The notes under the pieces are model-generated. The model did no database searches. It worked only from the letters and a program-made list of their open reading frames with translations, and was not told where the DNA came from. Positions 9,369-18,618 of a DNA stretch of 64,000 nt are shown here, piece after piece. How positions within the stretch are numbered: the first letter of the stretch is position 1; the number at the start of each line of letters is the position of its first letter. Source of the DNA: Myxococcales bacterium (lineage in GTDB: Bacteria > Myxococcota_A > Polyangia > Polyangiales > Polyangiaceae); NCBI GenBank assembly GCA_016703425.1, contig JADJCA010000011.1, forward strand, positions 1-64,000. Direction: 5' to 3'. The position numbers and the translations under genes were made by a program.

Positions 9369-9884
9369 ATGCGCAGCCTCGCACTTCTCTTGGGCCTCTT
9401 GGCCGGTTGCAGCGCCTTTCCGGGTCTCGGCTTGGGCACCGGCGGTGGCGATGCCGGCGGGGGCTCCAGCGCCGCGGGCACTTCGGCCGGCGACGGTGGC
9501 ACCGGCACAAAGGGGGTCGACTGCATCGTGGAGCCGGAGAGCGGCGCCACGTTGTGCACGGCGGTCTCAACCTGCCCGTCTTTGGCCGTAGACCACGACA
9601 TCTACCCGCATTGCGGCTTTCGACCTGGCAGCCCCCGACTCGAGCTCGCCTGCGCGTGCGCCGGCGCCGTGTGCCCGCTAGGCACCGCCGACACCTGCGA
9701 GCAGGCCAAGAAGCTCTTGAGCGCGCAGAGCGAGTCGCAAGTCTGCGCGCAGGTGGCCGAGGATCGCTGCACCACCAAGTCGGCGGCCCCCACCACGTCG
9801 CCGTCGGCGACCTCCACATGCGACAAAGCCTGCGCCGGCGAGTGTGGTGGCGCCCCCGGCTGCCTCAAGCTCTGCGGCTGCTGA
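9369..9884 (+). CDS. Cys-rich lipoprotein, hypothetical
   Basis: 171 residues, ATG 9369 preceded by GAGG. The leader MRSLALLLGLLAGC carries a lipobox (LLAGC), followed by a Gly/Ser-rich linker (GGGDAGGGSSAAGTSAGDGG). The mature domain has about 14 cysteines, clustered as CACAGAVCPLG and CDKACAGECGGAPGCLKLCGC at the C-terminus, which suggests several disulfides. No catalytic motif is seen. It is divergent from proC, with 69 bases between the starts, so the two promoters share this gap. Confidence 0.75.
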   Translation: MRSLALLLGLLAGCSAFPGLGLGTGGGDAGGGSSAAGTSAGDGGTGTKGVDCIVEPESGATLCTAVSTCPSLAVDHDIYPHCGFRPGSPRLELACACAGAVCPLGTADTCEQAKKLLSAQSESQVCAQVAEDRCTTKSAAPTTSPSATSTCDKACAGECGGAPGCLKLCGC

Positions 9885-9932
9885 CGCGCATCCTTTGGCG
9901 CAGCGTGTTCGCGCGGGACAACCGTTCGCCTC

Positions 9933-12900
9933 TCAGCGAACGGTCTCGATGACGGAGACTTCACCCCCAACGCCGCCGCAGAAGAGCAGGCCTCGATCCG
10001 CAAACGCCATGGTCGACACGCCGTGCTCCAGGCGCACGCGTGCGCGCTCGTCGAGCTCCCGATCGAACACCGTGACGATCTGGCCGGCGGACACCGCTAC
10101 GCGCTCCGCGACTTCGTCGAAGGAGAGCGCGAGGGCGCTGCCGGGCCCGCGCACGGCGCGCTCGACGGCAAGCGGCGTCCCGCCGAGGCGCGCGATGTCA
10201 CCGTTCTTCAAGACCACGACGAGCGCCATGTCGACGCCGCCGGCGACGTGCGTCACCGGTGACGCCACGACGAGAGGCTTCGAAACGGATAGCGAGACTG
10301 CGTTGATGACCCAAATCTTGCGGCCGTGGACGCAAGCAAAGTGCGTGTCGTCGAGCGACGCGAGCAGGCTCCCCTTGGTCACGACCGCTCGAGGGAGCGA
10401 GATCCGGTTCGCGCGCCCCGCCGTCTCGACGACCGAGAAGAGCCCGTTGTCCGCGGCGACCCAGACGTGACTGCCGGCGCGGGCCATGCTGGAGACACCA
10501 CGCAGCGGGAGCGCGCGCCCCACGGCCGTGCCGCTCACGAGGTCGATGCGCGTGACGCCGCTTTGCCACGCCGCGAGCAGCGTTCGCCCCGTCGCGCCGA
10601 CGACGGCGCCCACGAGCCCGCCCTTTTCCGCCGTGGTCCTCCACCCGGCCACGATCTCCCGCGTCTCGGCGTCCCACTGCAGCACCATCGCGTCGGCACC
10701 GAAGGAGAACGCCCGCGCCCGCGCGGCGTCGGTCAACATCACGAGCACGCGTTCGGTGTGTTGTGCGATGGGCAGGGTGCTCGAGTGTCCCGTCTCCTCC
10801 CAAAGCTCGACGCGAACGCCGGCGCCCCCCGTCAGGGCGAGCGCCGACAAAGGATCGAGCACCAAGGCCGCGATGGGCCCTGACGCCCTCACCGTCTGAA
10901 CGATGGCTTTGGCCGCGACGTCGACGCGCAGGAGTCCCGGGCTCTTGCCACCCACCGCCACGAGCAACGTGGCGCCGTCCTTGTGCCATGCGACGCGGAC
11001 ACCTCCCGCGACGGCGACGCTTCCACGCGACGCGAGCGTTACGCCGTCGAGCCACTCGACCGCACGCGGCCGCAGGATCGCCACGAGATTGGGCTCACGA
11101 TGAAAGGCGAGGTCGAGGATCGGCGAGGGGCGCGCCGGCGCCTTGGCCTTGGCCTTGGGCCTGGATTTGGGCGACGCCGCGCAGACCGCACCGTCGCGCT
11201 CGTCGATCCAATAAACGCGCTCGCCGGCGAGGACGAGGATGAGCGGCCTGTCGGGATGGGCCACCATGCGGAGCACCGGACCCTCGAGCTTCCGCGAGAA
11301 CACGACGTCGCGACTTCCCTTTTGCAGGAGCCCGGCCCTCGTGCCCACGACGACATCGCCATCGCTCGCCACGACGATCGACGAGACGGCCTTCGCGCCG
11401 ATGAGGCGGATCGAGCCGGCGAGCTCTCCGCTGCGCGCATCAAAGAGCACGACGTAGCCATTTTCGCAGGCGACCGCCAGCCGATCGCCGGCGCGGTCGA
11501 ACGTCATGGCCGACGCGTTCTCGAGATCATCGCGACCGCCGATGGCAGTGCCGTCGGCGTCAAAGAGCGTCACCTTCGTCTCGCCGAGGGCCGCGAAGCG
11601 CGAGCCCGCGCGGTTGCCGGCGAGCTCGCGAACGGGCGGCCCGAAGACCCAAGGCCCCCCGCCGAGTCGTGCCGCAGGAAGCGTCGGGCGCGCCGCGCCG
11701 GGCGCCACGACCCGCGAACGAAGCGCCTCGCGCACGCGCTCCGAGGCGCCGTAGACGTCGACCCGCGCGATGTCGACGGCGCTGGCGCGCACCATGGCGT
11801 TTTCGTGATCGAAGAGCGAGATGAGAAACGCGTCGGCGCCGGGCGTGTGGAAGCGCGCCAGCGCCTCGAGCGCGTCGAAGGTCGCCTCCGAGCGATCGGC
11901 CACCGTGACCTCGGAGTAGCTCGGGAACGCGACCATCGTGCGCACGGCGGCGAGGGCGGGCACCTCGAGCTCGGCGCCGCACTCGGCGTCAGCGCCCTTG
12001 CGAATGGCGTTGTGGCGAAAGATGGCGTCGGGATCGCGCAGGGCGCCGACGAGGCCCCGCACGCCTTCGCGCCGGAAGAGCGCGTCGACGCGGGGACGGT
12101 CCAAGAAGTTCGGCTTGACGACGATCCCGACGCTCCCCAAGACGTTCGCCGCGGCGGTGCGCACCCGCGAGTGCTCAGCGTCGACGAAACGTCGCGCCGT
12201 ATGCAGGAGCTCGTCGGGCGGTGCGTGCACCGCCAAGAGGCGGAGCGCCGTCTCGTGGAGCTCCCGCGCCTCGAAGCGATTGGCCATGAAGACGCGGAGC
12301 GCGTGCCGCACGACGTCGAGATCGACGCTTCGTCCGAGCCGTGACCGCAACGCCTCGAGCATCAAGCGCGGATAGACGAGCTGGTCCTTCGTCCCGACGA
12401 GCCGCGCCGCGACGGCCTCGACGTGCGACGCGGACCCGCGATCGGCGATGCGAGCGAGCGCGTACATGGCCACGTTGCGATGACGCCCGTCGAGGAGGCG
12501 CAGGAGCGCGTGGGTCGCCTGCCCGTCGCCGAGCCAGCCGAGGCCGACGATGGCGCGCGCGATGACGCTGTCCATGTCGGGCGGCGGCTCGGTGACGAGC
12601 GAGAGGAGAACCGGCATGGCCCGCGGATCACCGATGCGCCCGAGGGCCAGGCACGCGTTGGCGACGATGCGACGATGTTCGGTTTGCTCGCGCTCCGCGG
12701 CGGGCATCGACGACGACGCGAGTTGGATCAACTCGGGAACCGCCGTGGCCGCTCCAAGGTGCCCCAAGGCGTCGATGACGGCGGCGAGCAGCTCGCCCGA
12801 CGCCCCGAGCCGACTCGTGAGCGCGGGCACGGCGCGCGCGTCGCCGAGACGCCCGAGCGCCAGCGCGAAGGGCGCGAAGTCCGCGTGCGCGACGAAATAC

Positions 12901-13172
12901 GCGGTGAATCGCGCGCCCGTGGCGCCGAGCGCCTCGACCGTCTCGTAGAGCTCCCGGCGAAAGACCTTTCCTTCGCGGCGGTACTGCTCCTCCTCGAGGA
13001 ACTTCAGCCGACTGCTGTCGATGGCGAGCGACGGGTCGCTGCGGCGGTAGACCGCGTAGAGCTCGCGCACTGTGGCTGGCTCGTCTACGAAGTCCCAAGC
13101 CAACGACGGGATGTCCCGCCCGACGTGTTGCTCCAGGAGCTCCTGGACGCGAGCGGCGACCGCCACGCTCAC
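9933..13172 (-). CDS. HEAT-repeat and beta-propeller repeat protein, 1079 residues
   Basis: A large protein without signal peptide, starting at GTG 13172. Residues ~90-500 are alpha-helical HEAT/PBS-lyase-type repeats of the pattern ALGRLGDARAVPALTSRL, with further units such as ALGRIGDPRAMPVLLSLV and GLGWLGDGQATHALLRLL. Residues ~510-1079 hold WD40/PQQ-like beta-propeller blades (SAMTFDRAGDRLAVACENG, FSFGADAMVLQWDAETREIVAGW). A basic spacer with KAKAKAPARP splits the propeller region. Both halves are protein-interaction scaffolds; no enzyme motif is visible, and its partner is unknown. It stands alone: the next gene upstream on the same strand is 80 bases away. Confidence 0.85.
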   Translation of the reverse strand: MSVAVAARVQELLEQHVGRDIPSLAWDFVDEPATVRELYAVYRRSDPSLAIDSSRLKFLEEEQYRREGKVFRRELYETVEALGATGARFTAYFVAHADFAPFALALGRLGDARAVPALTSRLGASGELLAAVIDALGHLGAATAVPELIQLASSSMPAAEREQTEHRRIVANACLALGRIGDPRAMPVLLSLVTEPPPDMDSVIARAIVGLGWLGDGQATHALLRLLDGRHRNVAMYALARIADRGSASHVEAVAARLVGTKDQLVYPRLMLEALRSRLGRSVDLDVVRHALRVFMANRFEARELHETALRLLAVHAPPDELLHTARRFVDAEHSRVRTAAANVLGSVGIVVKPNFLDRPRVDALFRREGVRGLVGALRDPDAIFRHNAIRKGADAECGAELEVPALAAVRTMVAFPSYSEVTVADRSEATFDALEALARFHTPGADAFLISLFDHENAMVRASAVDIARVDVYGASERVREALRSRVVAPGAARPTLPAARLGGGPWVFGPPVRELAGNRAGSRFAALGETKVTLFDADGTAIGGRDDLENASAMTFDRAGDRLAVACENGYVVLFDARSGELAGSIRLIGAKAVSSIVVASDGDVVVGTRAGLLQKGSRDVVFSRKLEGPVLRMVAHPDRPLILVLAGERVYWIDERDGAVCAASPKSRPKAKAKAPARPSPILDLAFHREPNLVAILRPRAVEWLDGVTLASRGSVAVAGGVRVAWHKDGATLLVAVGGKSPGLLRVDVAAKAIVQTVRASGPIAALVLDPLSALALTGGAGVRVELWEETGHSSTLPIAQHTERVLVMLTDAARARAFSFGADAMVLQWDAETREIVAGWRTTAEKGGLVGAVVGATGRTLLAAWQSGVTRIDLVSGTAVGRALPLRGVSSMARAGSHVWVAADNGLFSVVETAGRANRISLPRAVVTKGSLLASLDDTHFACVHGRKIWVINAVSLSVSKPLVVASPVTHVAGGVDMALVVVLKNGDIARLGGTPLAVERAVRGPGSALALSFDEVAERVAVSAGQIVTVFDRELDERARVRLEHGVSTMAFADRGLLFCGGVGGEVSVIETVR

Positions 13173-13252
13173 GTCACGCCTCGCTGCACCGTGGCTCGCG
13201 CTCCGCGACGGCTGCGACAGGTCGCCGCTTCACGCTAGCCCGCGGCCTCAAG

Positions 13253-14098
13253 CTACACCAACGAAGCCAAACGAGCGCGTTGAGCGTCGCCGTGAGCCTT
13301 GAGCGACTCGAGAATGATGACGGCGGTCTCCTCGATGGCGCGCCCGGTCACGTCGATGACGGGCCATTCGGGGTGGGCCCGGAAGATCTCCCGCGCGTAG
13401 TCGAGCTCTTCTTTGACCTGATCGCGGAGGCCGTAGCTTGCGTCGACCGGCATGCCGAGCTGCTTGAGCCGGGCTTTTCGGATTTCGACGAGCTTGTCGA
13501 GCTCGATGGTCAGCCCAACGATCCGCGACTGCGGCGCTTCCTCGAGCTCCGGCGGCGTCGCGATGCCGAGCACCAGGGGCAGGTTGGCGACGCGCAGGCC
13601 GCGCTGCGCGAGGATGGTGGAGAGCGGCGTCTTCGACGTGCGGCTCACTCCCACGAGGACGATGTCCGCCTTCTTGAAGTTGCGCGGCTCCTTGCCGTCG
13701 TCGCTCTTGACGGTGAACTCCACGGCCTCGATGCGGCGGAAGTATTCCTCACTGAGCGGCATCATCCCGCTCGGCAGGTTGATGGGCTGCCGATCGAGGA
13801 ACGTCGAGAGCTTGCCGATGAGCGAGCCGATGAGGTCGAGCGCCTCGACGCGGAGCTCCTTGCTCGACACGTAGATGAACTCACGCAGCTCGGGGCTCAC
13901 CACGGTAAAGACCACGACGGCCCCGTCTTGTGCCGCTCGCTCAAGCAGCGGACGCGCCTGGTCGGGCGTGCGCACGCGGGTGTGCACGCGGAGCTGCGCA
14001 CCCGAGTGGGGAAACTGGAGCATCGCGGCGCGAACGACCCGCTCGGCGGTTTCACCGGTCGAGTCGCTGAGAACGTCAATCCACCTGAGGTCCGACAC
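13253..14098 (-). CDS. PEP synthase / PPDK regulatory protein (kinase-pyrophosphorylase)
   Basis: The DUF299 family switches PEP synthase or pyruvate phosphate dikinase off by ADP-dependent phosphorylation and on by phosphate-dependent dephosphorylation. The 281 residues from GTG 14098 (VSDLRWIDVLSDSTGETAE) match the normal family length; upstream in-frame codons would add unconserved Arg-rich sequence. The P-loop-like VGVSRTSKTPLS lies at residues 149-160 and FLDRQPINLPSG is another family hallmark. No target enzyme gene is in the window, so whether it is the PpsR or the PDRP type cannot be decided. Confidence 0.93.
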   Translation of the reverse strand: MSDLRWIDVLSDSTGETAERVVRAAMLQFPHSGAQLRVHTRVRTPDQARPLLERAAQDGAVVVFTVVSPELREFIYVSSKELRVEALDLIGSLIGKLSTFLDRQPINLPSGMMPLSEEYFRRIEAVEFTVKSDDGKEPRNFKKADIVLVGVSRTSKTPLSTILAQRGLRVANLPLVLGIATPPELEEAPQSRIVGLTIELDKLVEIRKARLKQLGMPVDASYGLRDQVKEELDYAREIFRAHPEWPVIDVTGRAIEETAVIILESLKAHGDAQRARLASLV

Positions 14099-14416
14099 GC
14101 GGGCGAGTCTACCTGGCCCTCGCAGAACGCGCCCAAGATCATGGACCTCGGTCGATCCACAACGGGCGATCCAAAGAACGACGCGGGCTTTTGCCCACAT
14201 CGTCATTCGTCGGCGTTTCCCCCAAGAGACAACGGCACACATCCTGCTGCGGGAGTGCTGTCACCTCCGCCAGGTGAGCTTTGGGGGACTCCGCATCCCA
14301 GAAAGCGCTCGACCATGACTGCAGCACTCTGGAGCACATCATCTGAGACCCGCACCTTGCCCTTCACGCGGCAACCGGGGCCCAGATCCATCACGGCATC
14401 GTTTTCGGCGCGCGAA
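14099..14416. other. Intergenic region between divergent genes
   Basis: About 320 bases with lower third-position GC in all frames than the flanking genes. It should hold the promoters of the divergent PEP-synthase regulator and membrane protein. A minus-strand frame over 14203-14400 reads MDLGPGCRVKGKVRVSDD but has no family support and unusual codon use, so I do not call it. No tRNA or riboswitch is visible. Confidence 0.4.
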
Positions 14417-15115
14417 GTGGCTACCGTGGACGAAGGCGTACGAGGCCGAGTGGACCAAGACGACGTCAGGACCAAGGTCAGTGGCGAAGGCGCCCGCCGC
14501 GACGCAGCGCCGGTCGGAGCGCGGGACGCTGGGTCGGACACGATACCCGAGAGCAGTGTGGATAGCCGGAGCGCGCCAACGAGCGCGCAGCTCACGGCCG
14601 ACGCGTCGGGCGCTCGCCTCATCATTCCGGCGTTGTCCCTGAGGGACGCCATCGCCAACGGCCCGCTCTTCGACGCCCCGCCGCTCGACGGACCGCCGCC
14701 GTCGCCCGAGGCGATCCGCGCCGCCAAGGCGGGCGTCGCCGAGCGGCTCGAGCCGACGGCGCCCGTGAAGCGACGCCGACGACGCCACGCGTCCCTCGGT
14801 CTTTGGCTGGCCGCGAGCGCTCTCGTGGGCCTCGGCCTTCTGGCGTCGACCACTGAGACGGCGGATCGCGTGGCGGCACGCATCCAGCTCGCTTTCCAGA
14901 ACGACGCCATCCCCGCGGCAAGGGCCGACAGCACCGGCCCGGCGCCGGCGCTTGAGGCGCCGCCCACGCCAGTGGAGACGGCGGCCGTCGCCGCGGAGGT
15001 TTCGGCGGCGCCCGCCGCGCTGGCGCCCGAGGCGAAGGCTGCCGGCGGCGACAAGAACGCGAAGGCCTTGAAGGCCGCGCCGAAGGCAGCGCCGAAGGTT
15101 GCTCCCCGTCGCTGA
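14417..15115 (+). CDS. Single-pass membrane protein with Ala/Pro-rich tail, hypothetical
   Basis: About 232 residues from GTG 14417; GTG 14426 or ATG 14315 are alternatives, the latter adding 34 residues with poor codon bias. The order is an acidic N-terminal half (residues ~1-110), a basic patch KRRRRRH, one membrane helix (ASLGLWLAASALVGLGLLA), then an Ala/Pro/Lys-rich tail ending KAAPKAAPKVAPRR. The positive patch before the helix predicts that the N-terminus stays in the cytosol. It resembles anti-sigma-factor-like or kinase-substrate architecture, but no domain is recognisable. It lies 88 bases ahead of a Ser/Thr kinase on the same strand, so a link is possible. Confidence 0.6.
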   Translation: MATVDEGVRGRVDQDDVRTKVSGEGARRDAAPVGARDAGSDTIPESSVDSRSAPTSAQLTADASGARLIIPALSLRDAIANGPLFDAPPLDGPPPSPEAIRAAKAGVAERLEPTAPVKRRRRRHASLGLWLAASALVGLGLLASTTETADRVAARIQLAFQNDAIPAARADSTGPAPALEAPPTPVETAAVAAEVSAAPAALAPEAKAAGGDKNAKALKAAPKAAPKVAPRR

Positions 15116-15130
15116 GCGGCGCGGGAAGCG

Positions 15131-15148
15131 ACCGATCGCCAGATCGGT
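15131..15148. repeat. Inverted repeat ACCGATC-gcca-GATCGGT
   Basis: Seven-base perfect arms with a four-base loop lie 16 bases after the stop of the membrane protein and 55 bases before the kinase start. No T run follows, so it is at best a weak terminator; it could also be an operator for the kinase gene. Confidence 0.4.
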
Positions 15149-15202
15149 GGCTGATGGGGCGACGCCTCGCCGCGCGCCCAAACGCGCTACACTTCGGTCC
15201 GC

Positions 15203-16729
15203 GTGACGGAGCCGAGAGGAAAAGGCAACGAGGGGTTCTCGACGACCGTGGAAGCCGGCGAGGGCGGCAGCCCGCCGGCGTCCGTGCGGAGCATCGGCAC
15301 GATCATCGCGGGCAAGTACGTCGTCGAGCGGATCCTCGGACGGGGCGGCATGGGCATCGTGTTCGGCGCGCGTCACCAGACGCTAGGCGAACCGGTCGCC
15401 ATCAAGTTCATGAGCTCGGAGGCGGCCAAAGACCCGACCTCCGCAGAGCGCTTCTTGCGGGAAGCTCGCGCGTCACTCCGCGTGAAAGGGGAGCACGTCG
15501 TTCGCGTGCTGGACGTCGGCCTCGAAGAGGGAATTCCGTACCTCGTCATGGAGTACCTCGAGGGCACGGACCTCGCCACCGAGCTCGCCGACCGGGGCCC
15601 GCTGGCGATCCATGATGTTGCACTCTACATCCTTCAGGCGTGCGAAGCGCTGGCGGAGGCCCACGGCCATGGCATCGTGCATCGCGACATCAAGCCCTCG
15701 AACCTGTTCTTGGCGACGCGGCCCGACGGCTCGCCGATGCTCAAGGTGCTCGACTTCGGGATCGCCAAGGCCCTCGTGGAGGTCGGCGAAGACACGCCGG
15801 CGCTGACCGATACGCGCGCCGTCTTTGGCTCGCCGGCGTACATGTCGCCAGAGCAAATCCGCAGCGCCAAACATGTCGACGCGCGCACCGACATCTGGGC
15901 CCTCGGCGTCGTGATGTACGAGCTCTTGACGGGCCAACATCCGTTCTCCGGTGAAAGCTCGGTGGCCATCCTCGCGAGCGTCTCGGCCGACACGCCGAAG
16001 CCCATCCGCTCGCTGAGGGCAGACATTCCGCGCGACTTTGCCCAGGCAGTTGAGCGCTGCCTGGAGAAAGATCCGAATCGCCGCACGGCGTCTGTGCTCG
16101 ACCTCGCCATCGCGCTCGAGCCCTTCGCGCCGGCGGGTCAGGTGTCGACGGACCGCATCCGGCGCCTCTCGGGCCTCTCGGAAGGGCGCGTTCGCGCGAG
16201 GCGCGCGTTGCCTTCTAGCGGCGACGTGACGAAGGACGCGACGGGCGCGCCTTGGTCCACGACGCACCGGCCCCGGAGGCGACGCGGGCCGCTCTTGCTC
16301 GGCATCTTCGTGCTCGTCGCCGCGGGCGGCGCCTCCGCCGTGTTTCTGCGTGCGCGCGCGGTGAAGCCCCTCGCTCCGGCAGGCCCCGCGACCGTCGCGG
16401 TGACAACGAACCCCGAGCCGAAGAGTCCTGTGCCCAACGCGATAACCGCGCAAGCCCCCACGGCAACACCGACACCGGAACCGAGCGGAGGGGCGGCCCC
16501 GGTCGACGCGGGCGCGGGCTCGACAAGGGTCGCGGGGAAGCGGCAAAGCGCCACCACACCTCCGCCGAGTCGCCTAACGCTCGCGCCATCGGCTTCAGCG
16601 GCGGCGGCGCCTCCTCCGCAGGTCGCGGCGCCGTCCGTGCCCGCGCCACCCGTGCCTACACCTCCGGCCCCGCCGCCGCAGCCCGCCGCACCAGCAGGCA
16701 TCGACGAGATCGAAGGCCAGCGAAGGTAG
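15203..16729 (+). CDS. Ser/Thr protein kinase (Hanks type) with single membrane helix
   Basis: 508 residues from GTG 15203. The kinase domain covers residues ~38-310: glycine loop LGRGGMGIVF (45-54), lysine in VAIKFM (68), HRDIKPSN (160-167), DFGIAK (184-189), activation segment GSPAYMSPEQ, and DARTDIWALGVVMYELLTG. A basic stretch RPRRRRG is followed by a membrane helix (363-382), so the C-terminal ~125 residues, almost all Pro, Ala and Thr, sit outside the membrane. All catalytic residues are present. The TPR membrane protein 41 bases downstream on the same strand is a likely partner, a pairing common in myxobacteria. Its substrate is unknown. Confidence 0.95.
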   Translation: MTEPRGKGNEGFSTTVEAGEGGSPPASVRSIGTIIAGKYVVERILGRGGMGIVFGARHQTLGEPVAIKFMSSEAAKDPTSAERFLREARASLRVKGEHVVRVLDVGLEEGIPYLVMEYLEGTDLATELADRGPLAIHDVALYILQACEALAEAHGHGIVHRDIKPSNLFLATRPDGSPMLKVLDFGIAKALVEVGEDTPALTDTRAVFGSPAYMSPEQIRSAKHVDARTDIWALGVVMYELLTGQHPFSGESSVAILASVSADTPKPIRSLRADIPRDFAQAVERCLEKDPNRRTASVLDLAIALEPFAPAGQVSTDRIRRLSGLSEGRVRARRALPSSGDVTKDATGAPWSTTHRPRRRRGPLLLGIFVLVAAGGASAVFLRARAVKPLAPAGPATVAVTTNPEPKSPVPNAITAQAPTATPTPEPSGGAAPVDAGAGSTRVAGKRQSATTPPPSRLTLAPSASAAAAPPPQVAAPSVPAPPVPTPPAPPPQPAAPAGIDEIEGQRR

Positions 16730-16770
16730 GCCGCGCTCGTGTCTCGGCATCGTTTTGCATAGACTCGCGG

Positions 16771-17771
16771 ATGATGCTCTCCGCGAAGCCTTGGACTCCA
16801 GCGTTGGCGTTGCTCGTCCTCTTCTCGGCGCCGCTCGCACACGCCCAGGACGCCTCAGAAGCGCCGCCAGCGAAAGCGCCGCCGCCAACGTTGCTTGAAG
16901 GGCGAGGCGGTGACGCCGCGCAAGTGAACACGCTGGCGGAGCGATTCTTCGTCGAGGGGCGCGTACTCCTCGCGCGCGGCGACGCCGAGGGAGCTTGCGC
17001 CCGCTTCGAAGCGAGTCGCAAGCTCGACCCGGCCGCGGCAGGCACGCTGCTGAACCTCGGTCTCTGCAACGTGGCGCTCGAGCGTTATGCGACGGCCGCC
17101 GACTTCTTCAACCAAGTCGTCGAGTCGTCGCGCGGCACGCGCCAAGATCGCGTGGAGCGTGCCTCGCAGCACCTCAAGGACATCGAGGCCAAGATTTCCT
17201 ATCTCCGCGTCGTCGTCCCCGAGGAGGCAAAGATCGCGGGCCTCGTTGTGCGCCTCGACGGCGTCGAGCTTCCGCCGAACAAGTGGGGAGTTGAGCTCCC
17301 CACGGACGGTGGCACCCGAACCTTGGAGGCCACGGCCCCTCAAAAGACGTCGTTTCGCCTCGAAGTTCCGCTTGAAAAGGTTCGTGGACGCGGCTTTGTC
17401 ACCGTGCCGAAGCTCGCCGACGTGCCGGACACGACGCGGGCCGGGTACACCTTGGCAACCGTCGGCGGCGTGTTGTTCCTCGTGGGAGCCGGCCTCGGCA
17501 TCTCCGTGGCCCGGAGTGCGGCGGCCTCTTCAAGGACACGTGCGCGGCGGCAAACAAGGGGACGCAAACGGAGCGCGACGACAAGCTGAACGAGCTCGAC
17601 ACGCGCGCGTGGGCCTCGAACATCGTGCTTGGCGCGGGGCTCGTGAGCGCCGCGGTGGGCGTGACGCTCGTGCTGACGTCGCCGTCGCGGCGGAGCGCAC
17701 CGGCCAAGGTCGGCATGACGCCGCTAGTCTCGCCAAAGGCCGCTGGTTGGTCGCTGCAAACGTCGTTCTGA
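16771..17771 (+). CDS. TPR/PEGA-like membrane protein, one frameshift
   Basis: About 333 residues once one frame change is allowed. The signal sequence LALLVLFSAPLAHAQ is followed by a TPR-like region (FFVEGRVLLARGDAEGACARFEASRKLDP, with NLGLCNVALERYATAADFFNQVVE), a beta-rich PEGA-like part (GLVVRLDGVELPPNKWGVELP) and a membrane helix (TLATVGGVLFLVGAGLGISVA). One missing G at 17513-17514 throws the rest out of frame; restored, it reads ECGGLFKDTCAAANKG, a second helix (NIVLGAGLVSAAVGVTLVL) and the end SLQTSF at 17771. It probably acts in the envelope with the kinase just upstream. Confidence 0.8.
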
Positions 17772-17816
17772 GGCGGGCCCCCTCGGCGCGCCAACCTCAC
17801 GGCGGTCACTCGCAGG

Positions 17817-18598
17817 TCAATCGCCACCGCCATCGGGCGGAGCGCCGGCATCGAGCGCCAGGCAAAACGGACTGCCAAGCGCGACGGCGCGCTTTATGAA
17901 GTCTCCTACGCCTTGACACACCGCTGAGGGCCCCCCAGCCACTGGGCGCAGGCAGCGCTCGGCGCGATCGACGAACCGAACGCAGGTGCCACGACGCGCA
18001 GCCATCAGACACGCCTCGAGCGCCGGTGTCTCGGGTGCGTGCGGCGCGCCGTCGTAACTTGCCGCGGCATCGATTGCGCCGCAGCCGCGGCAGGCCTCAA
18101 AGGTGTAGTTTTGAGCGCCGCCACCCACCCTCCACAACCTGGATCATCGCGCCCCTGCCGCGTGAAGAGCGCGATGCACCCGGCAACGTTGAGACGAGCC
18201 ACGAAGCCGTCCATGATCACCGGCCCGTGACGACCCGCGTCGGCGGTGGTGACGACGCAGTCTGCGCAAGTCACGCCGCGGGTGCGTTCGCGGACCTCTG
18301 CGCAGGCCTGGGGCGGCAACGAGGCCCTCGTTAGACAATCGGTGACCAGCGCAATCTCGTCCGGTGAGTCGCACGCTCCCGGCTGCGGGTCCGTCGGAGG
18401 CACAAAACTCGGTTGAAACGCGGACATGTCAGCGGGTTCACACGCGAGCGGTTCGCTCGGGAGCGCCAAGTCGAGCGAAGCGTCACCCGGGGGAGCGCTG
18501 GCCGCGGCCCGATCGGGGACGTCGACGGACGCTGTCAGGCGACCGCAAGCGACCACGGCGCATGCCGAACAGGCCATCCAGAGGAAGCCACGTTGCAT
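17817..18598 (-). CDS. Cys-rich lipoprotein, hypothetical, one frameshift
   Basis: About 260 residues. ATG 18598 opens MQRGFLWMACSACAVVACG with a lipobox (VVAC). Many cysteines follow (VTDCLTRASLPPQACAEV, VTCADCVV, CRGCGAID). Near 18128-18142 the frame must change so that FTRQGRDDPGC continues as RVGGGAQNYTFEACRGCG; the rest ends ALDAGAPPDGGGD. No enzymatic motif is seen. It lies 20 bases downstream of another lipoprotein gene on the same strand and is probably in one transcript with it. Confidence 0.65.
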
Positions 18599-18618
18599 GC
18601 GGAGGCGACGAGCGCGCT

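Noticed and set aside
10983..12344. A 453-codon + strand frame
   Set aside because: Antisense to the HEAT/propeller gene; no conserved pattern.
13280..14300. Long + strand upstream extension of the 14417 membrane protein
   Set aside because: It runs antisense through the PEP synthase regulator gene and has no sequence character of its own.
14203..14400. Minus-strand peptide MDLGPGCRVKGKVRVSDD and following
   Set aside because: No family, odd codon use for this genome, and it lies inside a region with no other coding sign.
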